Shown here: positions 22,756-30,665 of the stretch, piece by piece | Numbering within the stretch: the stretch's first letter is position 1 | Layout of the letters: each line of letters starts with the position of its first letter | Assembly (NCBI GenBank): GCA_003233075.1 | Contig: QIKQ01000257.1 | Span: forward strand, 1 to 30,701 | Reading direction: 5' to 3' | Length of the DNA: 30,701 bases | Source of the DNA: Gammaproteobacteria bacterium | GTDB taxonomy: Bacteria; Pseudomonadota; Gammaproteobacteria; SZUA-21 | Position numbers and translations under genes: made by a program | The notes under the pieces: generated by a model | Database searches by the model: none | What the model saw: the letters and a program-made list of their open reading frames with translations, nothing else | What the model was told of the DNA's origin: nothing

Positions 22756-23520
22756 CTATTTATTTAAATGATATTGACGCATGCGTTTTTTTAGCTTTCT
22801 ATTCCAAACTATATAAGCCTTAAAACGACGTTGTTTTTTATTTTTTATAAACTTAAAGGGGTTGCGTGTATTGTTTCCTAAAAAAACATCAATGTGGCGA
22901 TTCTTAATCGCGCCACCCGTGTCGGCTGCAAAAAAGTATCCATCGTGTCGGTAGCGACGACCATTAAACTTAAATCGAACTCCTTTTGCGCTAGGAATAT
23001 AAATGAGTGTGCCATAGGGGATTCGCGCCTTGTCAACAGCGATCGTTCTAAATGGTTTTAATATATAATTTTTAGTGCCGTCGCCATAAGCTCCCGAAGC
23101 TAAACGAAATCGAGTTTTACCTAGCACGCGTTTAATTCTTTTTGGCATTTTCGGATAGTATTTGCCACATTTGACCTGAGCTTTTTTTGCTACGCCGTCA
23201 TAGTTGTAGACCGTTTTTTTGCCATTGAGTCGTTTGACTTTAACCGTTCCCTGCATGGCGCCCTTACAAAAGTCTATCGACGAAAGTTTAGGACCTAAAT
23301 TTTTACCATTTACTTTTTTAAGCCTATGTCCTTTGCGTTTTTTTGCTTTGGCGTAATGAATATGGTAATAAGTTGCCCAGAGATACATGACCTTGCTCTT
23401 TTGGCCAGTATGCGGCTTATTGATTTTAAATTTAGTTATTGAATTTGCAGCGAGTAGTGAAGTTGAACTTAACAATATTGCAGCGAAGAAGACAATAGAT
23501 TTAAAATTAAAAATTTTCAT
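22756..23520 (-). CDS. Exported 3D-domain protein
   Basis: A secreted or periplasmic protein of 254 residues. From the chosen ATG it has a signal peptide (MKIFNFKS, hydrophobic core, then SLLAANS). An in-frame ATG at 23541 would add seven residues before it but has no ribosome site, while the chosen one follows GAGAAG. The C-terminal half holds a 3D (Asp-Asp-Asp) domain: FRTIAVDKARIPYGTLIYIP and GYFFAADTGGAIKNRHIDVFLG, with the catalytic-type aspartates of the MltA/Rpf double-psi barrel. 3D proteins are typically peptidoglycan-active lytic enzymes. The N-terminal half (about 25-140) is Lys-rich and unassigned; the whole protein is very basic, fitting cell-wall binding. Confidence 0.85.
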   Translation of the reverse strand: MKIFNFKSIVFFAAILLSSTSLLAANSITKFKINKPHTGQKSKVMYLWATYYHIHYAKAKKRKGHRLKKVNGKNLGPKLSSIDFCKGAMQGTVKVKRLNGKKTVYNYDGVAKKAQVKCGKYYPKMPKRIKRVLGKTRFRLASGAYGDGTKNYILKPFRTIAVDKARIPYGTLIYIPSAKGVRFKFNGRRYRHDGYFFAADTGGAIKNRHIDVFLGNNTRNPFKFIKNKKQRRFKAYIVWNRKLKKRMRQYHLNK

Positions 23521-23635
23521 AAGCTTCTCATAAACAGTCATTAAAGAGTTTTTTAATAATGTATTATAAAGGTTATTAAGTCTACTTTTGTACGATTTTT
23601 TTACAATTTAAATATTCAAGCTAGATTCAGCTGAC

Positions 23636-23653
23636 CCCGCAGCTTGCTGCGGG
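23636..23653. repeat. GC-rich hairpin
   Basis: CCCGCAG-CTTG-CTGCGGG, a perfect 7-bp stem. With the hairpin at 23733 it gives two CCCCGN-CTTG-type palindromes about 80 bp apart in otherwise AT-rich DNA. Confidence 0.7.
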
Positions 23654-23732
23654 CACAACCCATTGGGGGTTTCCAAAGGAGGGAATGGAATTATCCCCCT
23701 TCGCGCGAAGCGAAATCTATTAGGCTAAAATA

Positions 23733-23753
23733 CCCCGTCCGCTTGCGGCGGGG
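23733..23753. repeat. GC-rich hairpin
   Basis: CCCCG, a bulged T, CCGC, TT, GCGG, CGGGG. It resembles a class of short dispersed palindromes seen in many proteobacterial genomes, judged from general knowledge. Confidence 0.7.
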
Positions 23754-23884
23754 AAGTTTATTTAACGCAGTTAGACCTGCTGCAGGGATTAATCAGAGAC
23801 TCCTTAGAGATACCTTACTTAAAAAGTGATGCACTGGATTAAAAAAATTGAAGAAACGTAAAGCCTTTGAGATTAGAATGTAAA

Positions 23885-24355
23885 TTATCGAGCTGCTAAG
23901 CTTGAACTCGGTTTTTGCGGCAGGTTAAGAGATACCAGAAATGCCGCAAGTACACATAGGCTTAAATGAATTCCCATGGCGATGGCGTGTAAGCGAGCAA
24001 AAGTGGGGTCTGCATTCGTAGAGTTCATAGATATACCGCTTCTTAAATTATCTAGGGCAACGTGAATGCCAAATAAATTTATTGCAACTAACGCTAGCAT
24101 GAAAACTAACACGTAAAACAATAGTTGTTTAAAGAGTGAACGGTTGTGGCAAGTAAACAGCAAAATAATTAATAATATCACTCCACAGACTATACCAATG
24201 TAGTAGTTTGCTCGAAAAAGCGTACCGGCTATTTGTCCTGCCAAATATTTATTGTCGGCCAGTAAATTGAAAAGCACGGGTGCCGCAACTAATCCGGAAA
24301 ACCAGATTGAGCCAGCCCATAAAGATGACAATATTCTTTGCAGAATTGTGATCAT
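23885..24355 (-). CDS. DUF4149 (TMEM205-like) membrane protein
   Basis: About 156 residues with four hydrophobic spans. The first span region has SLWAGSIWFSGLVAAPVLF and the last part has FARLHAIAMGIHLSLCVLAAF, which fits DUF4149/TMEM205-like proteins, where an FxxLH motif precedes the fourth span. The function is unknown. The ATG at 24355 starts directly before the first span; a longer frame would need a TTG at 24406 and adds a poorly conserved MPLYTLDYLLYATAKIF. It stands alone between the 3D-domain gene and the hybrid kinase on the same strand. Confidence 0.7.
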   Translation of the reverse strand: MITILQRILSSLWAGSIWFSGLVAAPVLFNLLADNKYLAGQIAGTLFRANYYIGIVCGVILLIILLFTCHNRSLFKQLLFYVLVFMLALVAINLFGIHVALDNLRSGISMNSTNADPTFARLHAIAMGIHLSLCVLAAFLVSLNLPQKPSSSLAAR

Positions 24356-24447
24356 GAATATTTTAGCAGTAGCGTATAGTAGGTAATCTAAAGTGTATAG
24401 AGGCAATTATTTGCTTGCAAGCATTAGTTTGAGCTATTCAAAATTGA

Positions 24448-26298
24448 TTATCTAACAAGCAATTCAGTGTTTACATCAATAAAGTATTTCTCTATTAGGA
24501 TGAAAAACTGACCAATATCGATTGGTGTGGCTATATACTCTGCGAAATCCAAGTGCTTTTGGTATTTTAATACATCAATATCATTTCTAGAGCAAACTGC
24601 GACCACAGGAATGTGCTTGCTAAGCGTATGTGATTTTAGTAGCTTTATAGTTTTTATGGCGCTTACGTCAGGTAAATTAATATCGAGTAATATTAATTTA
24701 GGTTGGTGTGCTTGAGCTAATTCATATCCAAATTTAGGACTATGCGTGTGTAGTAATGAAGTGTTTTGACGTATTAAAAGTTGTTTGATTAATTTTAAAT
24801 TAGCAGAGTTACTTTCAATATAGAGTAAAAGACTAGAACTGATTGCCTGCTTTTCAAGTTGAAATTCAGGATTTTGAGTGGCTTGAGTTTGTCGGCATGG
24901 GATTGTGATCCAAAACTCACAGCCATGATTTAAGTTGCTACGTACGCCAATTTGTCCCTTCATCAGTTGAATTAATCGTTTGCTTATAACTAGTCCAATG
25001 CCCGTACCTTCTTGTTCGGAGTTCTCAGCGCCGAGGCGATCAAATGGTTGAAACAGGGATGATATTTGTTCACCGTCTAAGCCCTTGCCCGTATCAGAAA
25101 TTACTATTTTTAGAATTGAATTGCTTGTTTTTTCAAATTTAAGATTGACCGATCCCTTGTCGCTATTATATTTTATGGCATTCGAAAGTAAATTGAGAAC
25201 GACTTGTTTAAATCTTCTTAAGTCGACATCTAGCAAAATTGGTTTGGCGTGTTCTAAATTAAAATTTAATTTAATTTCTCTGTCGTGCGCAATTGGTTTC
25301 ATGAGAGAGATGCAATCATTAAGCACGTCAAATAATGAGACTTCAGTCATTGTAATCGATAAATTGCCCGACTCAATTTTCGATAAGTCTAGTATTTCGT
25401 TTATTAAAGACAATAGGTGATTTCCGGAGCCCAGAATTTCATCAATGCTTTCAATTTGATTTTCGGAAAGAGGTGATTGCTGGTCTGTTTTTAATAACTG
25501 GCTAAACCCAAGTATCGCATTCATCGGTGTGCGAAGTTCATGGCTCATATGTGAGAGAAATTCAGATTTTGCTCTACTCGCTTTTTCGGCGGCATCTCTT
25601 TGGGTGATAAGTTGTTTGCGCATAATTTCGAGATTTTGTGCGAGTTCTTTTATTTCTTCTATGTTGCTTGGGCTAACAAACACATTGGGATTGCTATTGG
25701 TTATTTCTCTGGCGGCCTTACCCAAAAGTTTAAGCGGACGAGCGGCTATGCGACCAAGGTAGATAGCCATTAATGTTAATATGGCTAATGATATACATAA
25801 GAGTAAATTAAAGCGTTGTCTGGATTTTTCTGTGTAAGCTAACATATTCGACTCATCAAAAGCTAAGAAAAGCGTTGCTTTAATGGTGCCATTCTTTTCC
25901 AAAATAATTGTTTTTGTATGGTATAGCTTGTCTCCATTCTGACCGACGGCAAAGTCTTCTTTAAAAACTTTGGGAGGTTTGTAATTATAATAAGGAGAAG
26001 TCCATTGGTATTTCAAACCCTTATTTGTGATAACTTTGATGAATACGAACTGCGTACTTAAACCTAAATTGTTTACTATTTTTTTAATATGAGAAATATT
26101 TCGATCAAGTTTTTCGCTGGCAAGATGCAGTGAAACGTTTTTCGCACTGTTTTCTACCGACTCCATGAACTGCGATTCGTAACCTTGCTTGGTAATTGAG
26201 ATCGCACCAAAATAAATTAATGGAATTAGAATAATTTGTGTGGCGAGGACGCTGACAAGAAAACGTCCAGAAAAACTATTAAATGCAGCTTTAATCAT
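24448..26298 (-). CDS. Hybrid sensor histidine kinase with degenerate receiver domain
   Basis: A 616-residue inner-membrane kinase. Membrane spans at about 12-35 and 163-183 flank a periplasmic sensor domain of about 125 residues; HAMP follows (about 184-236). The HisKA box is SHMSHELRTPMN with phospho-acceptor His253. The ATPase domain has the N box LNLLSNAIKYN (about 368-378), G1 DTGKGL (402-407) and G2 GTGIGL (431-436). The C-terminal REC (about 488-605) keeps Asp539 (LLDINLPD), but the acidic pocket is Glu495-Ser496 and the conserved Lys is Thr591 (YIATPID), so phosphorylation there is doubtful. It is divergent from the REC-GGDEF-EAL gene and is the obvious candidate partner for it. The signal sensed is unknown. 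Confidence 0.92.
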   Translation of the reverse strand: MIKAAFNSFSGRFLVSVLATQIILIPLIYFGAISITKQGYESQFMESVENSAKNVSLHLASEKLDRNISHIKKIVNNLGLSTQFVFIKVITNKGLKYQWTSPYYNYKPPKVFKEDFAVGQNGDKLYHTKTIILEKNGTIKATLFLAFDESNMLAYTEKSRQRFNLLLCISLAILTLMAIYLGRIAARPLKLLGKAAREITNSNPNVFVSPSNIEEIKELAQNLEIMRKQLITQRDAAEKASRAKSEFLSHMSHELRTPMNAILGFSQLLKTDQQSPLSENQIESIDEILGSGNHLLSLINEILDLSKIESGNLSITMTEVSLFDVLNDCISLMKPIAHDREIKLNFNLEHAKPILLDVDLRRFKQVVLNLLSNAIKYNSDKGSVNLKFEKTSNSILKIVISDTGKGLDGEQISSLFQPFDRLGAENSEQEGTGIGLVISKRLIQLMKGQIGVRSNLNHGCEFWITIPCRQTQATQNPEFQLEKQAISSSLLLYIESNSANLKLIKQLLIRQNTSLLHTHSPKFGYELAQAHQPKLILLDINLPDVSAIKTIKLLKSHTLSKHIPVVAVCSRNDIDVLKYQKHLDFAEYIATPIDIGQFFILIEKYFIDVNTELLVR

Positions 26299-26624
26299 AA
26301 TGATTTCGGGTATTGAATATCAGTTTTGTAATTGACGGCTAGAATGAGTTGAAAATTAAAATTATTAGAAAATTAGTTAACATTAATATAATTATTTAAT
26401 TAATAAGCTGTCACTGGTTTTGTTTTATTAAGACTTTAAAGCTATTTCTAACTTAGAAGCAGTAATTTAAAAGCATTAATTTAGAAGTAAGAAGCTAAAG
26501 TAATGCATATAGCATATTGACTAGCAACAGAAACTATTATAGCGCTAATTCGCATGTTACACTAATTTCCGCAAGCACGTGTTCAGTATGGAATCTGACT
26601 AGTAACAAACGGGAATTGGGAAGC
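26299..26624. promoter_or_regulatory. Shared divergent promoter region with short tandem repeats
   Basis: This AT-rich space lies between the hybrid kinase and the REC-GGDEF-EAL gene. Two adjacent 14-bp units, AGCAGTAATTTAAA (26458-26471) and AGCATTAATTTAGA (26472-26485), differ at two positions and could be regulator sites. No clear -35/-10 pair was found. Confidence 0.4.
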
Positions 26625-28481
26625 ATGGTGCAAATACGTCAAAACAACTATTTGTCGTCGACGATTTTAATCGTTGATGACGAACCCGCGAATGTCAAAT
26701 TGCTGACGAAAGTTTTAAATCAGCATGGTTATAACTCTATTCTTTCAACGACTGATTCAAGACAGGCAATATCTTTGTATAAAGAGCACAAGCCTGACGT
26801 TATGCTATTAGATCTTAATATGCCTAATAAGTCCGGCTTCGAAATCATGATCGAGCTGAATTTACTGAAATACGATTATTTGCCAATTCTTGTATTAACT
26901 GCTTATTCGGACCAAGATAAAAGAATTCGAGCTTTAGAGTTAGGCGCGAAAGATTATTTAGTGAAACCGATTGATGCAATCGAAGTAATAACTCGTATTA
27001 ATAATATTTTAGAAGTGAAACTTTTGTTGGATCTAATTCGAGACCAAAATCAATTATTAGAAAGTAAGGTTGAAGAGAGAACTAAAAAATTAATTCGTGA
27101 AATTAGCAAGCGCAAGGAAGCTGAGAAAGAATCTATTTTTGCAGCAACTCATGACGCTTTAACATTGCTGCCCAATTTCACTTCTCTATTGAACCAATTG
27201 GATAGAAAATTAGGGGTGGTAGAGGGTGACAGTCACGATAACATGGCCTTGTTAATGCTCTCCCTTGATCGTTTTAACGAATTTAATAAAACCTTAGGTC
27301 ATCAAAATGGTGATTTAATTTTAAAAATTATGGCCAGTCGCATTAAATCTGGATTGCGAGCGTTTGAGGATGAGGGCGCTTTGTTAATTCAAAGAAGAGG
27401 AGATACTGTCGCTAGGTATGCGGGTGGTAAATTTGCAATTATAATTAGATTTATTGCTTCGCCCGAAGTAGTTGTGCAGATTAGTCACCGTATATTAGAA
27501 AAAATAATTAAACCGGTGGAGATTGAAGGTTTATCATTAGAAATTCCGGCCACCATAGGTATCGCGATGTGTCCTACTTCAGGCAGTGATACCAACGTAT
27601 TGATCCGACATGCAGAAATCGCATTGCAATCTGCGCGAGATAATCGTCAGGAAATAACAGTTTTTTCAAATGAAATTGATACTTATAGTCCAAAACGTTT
27701 GGCGATGATGGCTGAATTGCGTCAAGCATTGAAAGATGATTTATTAATGATTTACTATCAGCCGATTATCAATTTACATTCCAATACGACGCACGCGGTA
27801 GAAGCACTGATTCGCTGGCCTCAAGCCTTAAACAAAGTAATTTTGCCAGATGAATTTATACCAAATGCGGAGCAGAGCGGTATTATAAAATCTTTAACTG
27901 AGTGGGTGCTCGATAGGGCGATTGAACAAATTGCGAGTTTAAACATAATCGGATTAAAAGTTTCTGTCAATATGTCGGCCTATTGTTTGCCGGATCGTGA
28001 ATTGCCTTTGTATATAAAAAGAGTATTAAAAAAATACGCTTTTCCAACGACATCACTAAGTTTGGAAATTACCGAAAGCGCAATGATGAATAACCCCAAC
28101 GAAGCACTAGCCACTTTGCATAGCTTGCATAATGTTGGCATTGAGTTATCGATTGACGACTTTGGCACAGGTTATTCATCTTTAGCCTACCTGAAGCGAT
28201 TACCTGTCGATCAGTTAAAGATTGACAGGACATTCGTCAAAGATATTTTAATCGATGAAAATGATAAGCGAATTGTTCAGTCCACTATCGACATGAGTCA
28301 TAATTTCGGCTTACAAGTAGTTGCCGAAGGAGCTGAAGATTTAGAAACTGTCGAAATGTTAAAATCCTTGGGCAGTGATCTAGTGCAAGGCAACTATTTT
28401 GCAGAACCAATGCCTTTTGAGCGTCTAAGTAAGTGGCTTAACACAACTCGAAATCACCACGGCGTCGGATCTATAGAGTAA
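26625..28481 (+). CDS. Response regulator REC - degenerate GGDEF - EAL, probable c-di-GMP phosphodiesterase
   Basis: A 618-residue cytosolic regulator that probably degrades cyclic-di-GMP. REC (about 12-130) is intact, with Asp18/Asp19, Asp63 and Lys114. A coiled coil (about 135-170) leads to a GGDEF-like domain whose signature is AGGKF (266-270), so it should not make c-di-GMP and may bind GTP as a sensor. The EAL domain (about 360-605) keeps Glu393 in EAL, NMS near 449, EITES near 481, Asp511-Asp512 in DDFGTGYSS, KIDRTFVKD and VAEGAED, so it looks active. The ATG at 26625 has GGGAAG just before it; the frame stays open upstream to a TTG at 26517 that lacks a ribosome site. It is divergent from a hybrid kinase. 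Confidence 0.92.
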   Translation: MVQIRQNNYLSSTILIVDDEPANVKLLTKVLNQHGYNSILSTTDSRQAISLYKEHKPDVMLLDLNMPNKSGFEIMIELNLLKYDYLPILVLTAYSDQDKRIRALELGAKDYLVKPIDAIEVITRINNILEVKLLLDLIRDQNQLLESKVEERTKKLIREISKRKEAEKESIFAATHDALTLLPNFTSLLNQLDRKLGVVEGDSHDNMALLMLSLDRFNEFNKTLGHQNGDLILKIMASRIKSGLRAFEDEGALLIQRRGDTVARYAGGKFAIIIRFIASPEVVVQISHRILEKIIKPVEIEGLSLEIPATIGIAMCPTSGSDTNVLIRHAEIALQSARDNRQEITVFSNEIDTYSPKRLAMMAELRQALKDDLLMIYYQPIINLHSNTTHAVEALIRWPQALNKVILPDEFIPNAEQSGIIKSLTEWVLDRAIEQIASLNIIGLKVSVNMSAYCLPDRELPLYIKRVLKKYAFPTTSLSLEITESAMMNNPNEALATLHSLHNVGIELSIDDFGTGYSSLAYLKRLPVDQLKIDRTFVKDILIDENDKRIVQSTIDMSHNFGLQVVAEGAEDLETVEMLKSLGSDLVQGNYFAEPMPFERLSKWLNTTRNHHGVGSIE

Positions 28482-28713
28482 CACTATATTTATCGATTTT
28501 AAGCCGTAAATTAGTGTTTAAAACTCCATTATTGATAGCGAAAACATTCTCCTTAGAAAAATTTGTACTTGAACATCTAAAGCTTCAAATTAAAAATTAG
28601 TTCTCTCTAACCGCGAGCATTCCATCACTTACTCTTCTATTGGCTAAGTTTTTTATAATGTAAGCACTGGTCTGCTATCTTGATAAAGCCGACAAAACGA
28701 ACCCGAGCGTAGC

Positions 28714-28805
28714 GGTCGCTCTCGGCAACTGCTCCTGCGTTGCTCTACCTCCTGCATCCCTGCAGTCGTCCGTCCTGGCCTACGCGACATAAGCCCTTCG
28801 TGGGC
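28714..28805 (-). repeat. Compound-hairpin repeat, copy 3, enlarged
   Basis: On the minus strand: hairpin GCCC-acgaa-GGGC, linker TTATG, then TCGCGTAGG, an interior of about 50 nt in place of the small GCACA/TGTGC hairpin, and a closing GAGAGCGACC. The first part matches copy 2 (CACGA..GG.CTTATGTCGCGTAG) and the closing part matches its CGAGAGCGACC. Confidence 0.7.
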
Positions 28806-28898
28806 AAAAGTCGTGAGCTTGTCGTTGAGAGCCCGAACGATAGTGAGGGTGAAGCAACCTCACAAATTCAACTATTTAGAAGCGATTGGAAATATTTT

Positions 28899-28983
28899 GT
28901 AGCCTGTTAGGAGGCGATTGGAAATCGCCGAGTACAGGGAAATCCAACAATTTCCCTGTACTCGCTGCGCTCCTACAGGCTAC
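28899..28983. repeat. Facing pair of REP-like palindromes
   Basis: The first (28899-28940, plus) is GTAGCCTG, AGGAGGCGATT-gga-AATCGCC, then GTACAGGGA. The second (28951-28983, minus) is GTAGCCTGTAGGAGCGCAGCG then AGTACAGGGAA. Each GTAG head is on the outside, giving an 85-bp inverted pair. Confidence 0.85.
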
Positions 28984-29045
28984 AGCAATCTCCCAATTCA
29001 GCGTAAAGTCTTAAACTCCTTACCAATCAAAACGGAGGAGTTACC

Positions 29046-29168
29046 ATGTTCAACCTAATCCCAAAAACACCCAAAATAATCCCCTGGAACAAAGCTAAAC
29101 TCGTTGGCCAAAAACTACCACTCAAACTAAAAGAAATATGGGCCATTCGAGTTTGGTTTTTGTTTTAA
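29046..29168 (+). pseudogene. N-terminal remnant of a tyrosine-recombinase-type integrase
   Basis: Forty codons after a strong ribosome site (GGAGGAG before the ATG) read MFNLIPKTPK, IIPWNKAKLVGQKLPLKLK, EIWAIRV and then stop. From memory, the pattern PWNKGKL-GQK-P-LK-K-IWAIR marks the N-terminus of a small integrase/recombinase family common in proteobacteria, which normally continues past 180 residues. Here the family sequence ends after WAIRV, and no later catalytic part was found before the Fic gene. The surrounding REP pair and compound repeat suggest a rearranged site. It could still be expressed as a 40-residue peptide. Confidence 0.65.
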
Positions 29169-29237
29169 ATGAAGAGTTAGCGCTCATGTCTTAAAGCGCA
29201 GTTTGTACGGTTCGTACCCATCGTTTAGTGTGTTTTA

Positions 29238-30200
29238 TTAAAGAAAGTGGTATTTAGAAAGGGCCCTTTCACCCGTTTTTTTCAGTATATTGTGCTCAGT
29301 CCCGTATTTTAAATCTCTGCTTGCTGTGGCTGATGCAATTGTTTTATGAAAATTCATATATTCTTTCCTAGAAAACTGATTTTTACCGAAGTGCTCATTT
29401 GCGTTGGTCAGCCGAAATGTTGAGGTTTGTGGTACAACCACCACATCGTTTTTAAGCTCGGTTAAGGCTTGAGAAATAAGACTCAATAAGAACTCGATAA
29501 ATAAAGTAGATTCTCCTTTCTTATCGCACAGTTCGAGTGTTTGATAATAAAGCTGTTGTTTCTCTTTAATTAATGACTCAATTGGGACGTACTCAAAGAT
29601 GGGGTGGTATTTCATTAAGATTACCGACTGCCAAAGTCGACCGAGACGGCCATTGCCATCTGAAAACGGATGGATAAACATAAGTTCATAATGAAATACA
29701 CAAGACTTAATCAATGCGTGCGTTTCTGTTTCTTTTTTCAAATAATCAAATAAATTTTTCATAAGTTCGGGTACGCGCGAATGGCTTGGTGCGACGTGAG
29801 AGACATGTTGCCCTGTGAATATTTCCACGTTACCCGTTCTGTAGCAGCCTGCATCCATCAGTTGTCCCTTCATCATAAGTCGATGCGCTTTTAAAAAAGA
29901 AGCTTCGCTTCCAACCCGATAGTCCGTTATTTTATCGTATGCTTTGATTGCATTTACAATTTCAGCGATCTCTTTTTTTGAGCCGATGACACGCTTATTA
30001 TCCAGTAATGCTGTTATTTTTTCGGTGGACAAGGTGTTGCCTTCAATGGCTAAGGATCCTTGGATAGTTCGAATGCGATTTTTTTTGCGCAATGAAGGTT
30101 GAGGAGTTTTTGATTGAATTCCTTCCAGCACTCCTAGATTGGTGGCGATCTCCAAGGATAAGTTGAGTGCAGTATGCGTTATGTCATAGGGTGGCTTCAC
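29238..30200 (-). CDS. Fic family protein with C-terminal winged helix-turn-helix
   Basis: Fic proteins transfer AMP from ATP to a protein target. In this 320-residue protein the active-site loop is complete: HPFSDGNGRLGR at 177-188 with catalytic His177. The N-terminal inhibitory helix is SLAIEGN (49-55) with Glu53, so it is a class II, self-inhibited Fic. The C-terminus (about 265-320) resembles a winged helix-turn-helix (IASATASRDLKYGTEHNILKKTG), the usual DUF4172-less Fic/wHTH layout. A perfect 26-bp palindrome lies 17 bp before the start, suggesting that the protein or a neighbour controls this promoter. The target is unknown. It lies next to an integrase remnant, as expected for accessory DNA. 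Confidence 0.93.
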   Translation of the reverse strand: MKPPYDITHTALNLSLEIATNLGVLEGIQSKTPQPSLRKKNRIRTIQGSLAIEGNTLSTEKITALLDNKRVIGSKKEIAEIVNAIKAYDKITDYRVGSEASFLKAHRLMMKGQLMDAGCYRTGNVEIFTGQHVSHVAPSHSRVPELMKNLFDYLKKETETHALIKSCVFHYELMFIHPFSDGNGRLGRLWQSVILMKYHPIFEYVPIESLIKEKQQLYYQTLELCDKKGESTLFIEFLLSLISQALTELKNDVVVVPQTSTFRLTNANEHFGKNQFSRKEYMNFHKTIASATASRDLKYGTEHNILKKTGERALSKYHFL

Positions 30201-30216
30201 TTACTAATAATAACAC

Positions 30217-30242
30217 ATGATAGTATCATATGATACTATCAT
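30217..30242. promoter_or_regulatory. Perfect 26-bp palindrome, probable operator in the fic divergent region
   Basis: Each half is ATGATAGTATCAT or its exact complement, joined with no spacer. It sits 17 bp upstream of the fic start codon and 130 bp before the divergent small gene. The position fits an operator overlapping the fic promoter or leader. Confidence 0.75.
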
Positions 30243-30371
30243 CTATTGTTGTTTAAATACCCTTAAGCGTAATAGTATTTAGAAATTATCTTATTTTCAG
30301 TCACTTACTTAATTGGTTTGACTGGATAAGTGGGTAATCCAGTCCTTAAAGCTCAATTAAGGAGCGCACTG

Positions 30372-30665
30372 ATGTCTTTTGAACTCGCAGATAAATGCCT
30401 GAAAAGGCAATCCAAAATATTCAAGAAATGGGGGCCTTGGGATCTTCCTCTTCACCAAACAAGAGATTTGCTAGCCTATGTTTGGGGCTTTCAAAATTGG
30501 GGTGAATTTGTTGCTTTAAAAAAACGAAAATACCCTATTATTGACCATCGTGTCAGGCAACTTTGCCAAGATACTCTTGATCCAGAGCTTCGTGAAAACT
30601 TGATCGTAAGACACTGCTGTCCCGTTAACTTTTTTATCTCGATGTTTAATAGTCGCATTCACTAA
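30372..30665 (+). CDS. Small unknown protein with a helical LLAYVWGFQNWGEF motif
   Basis: A 97-residue cytosolic protein. The ATG at 30372 has AAGGAG 7-8 bp before it; an in-frame GTG at 30330 lacks a ribosome site. The segment LHQTRDLLAYVWGFQNWGEFVAL resembles the short helical pattern (hydrophobic-Q-x-x-LA-x-x-x-G-[FY]-x-NW-x-[ED]-[LF]) seen at the start of various small plasmid and phage proteins. Two adjacent Cys occur near the C-terminus (RHCCPVNFF). No function is assigned. It is divergent from fic across the palindrome and could be a partner, but nothing in the sequence proves this. Confidence 0.6.
   Translation: MSFELADKCLKRQSKIFKKWGPWDLPLHQTRDLLAYVWGFQNWGEFVALKKRKYPIIDHRVRQLCQDTLDPELRENLIVRHCCPVNFFISMFNSRIH

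Larger units (their letters stand above)
23542..23884. other. 343-bp intergenic region with two GC-rich hairpins
   Basis: No gene supported. It contains GC-rich hairpins at 23636-23653 and 23733-23753 and lies upstream of the 3D-domain gene, downstream of the DUF4149 gene. Confidence 0.6.
28482..29045. other. 564-bp repeat-bearing region before the integrase remnant
   Basis: 28482-28690 is AT-rich with nothing recognised. Then follow a large copy of the compound-hairpin repeat (28714-28805) and a facing REP pair (28899-28983). No gene seen. Confidence 0.6.

Noticed and set aside
23644..23829. Plus-strand 61-codon frame in the gap before the 3D-domain gene
   Set aside because: It is spanned by two GC-rich palindromes and has no family match or ribosome site.
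12582..28983. Regularly repeated GTAGCC palindromes considered as a CRISPR-like array
   Set aside because: The copies are scattered over many kilobases in both orientations with no uniform spacers and no cas genes.
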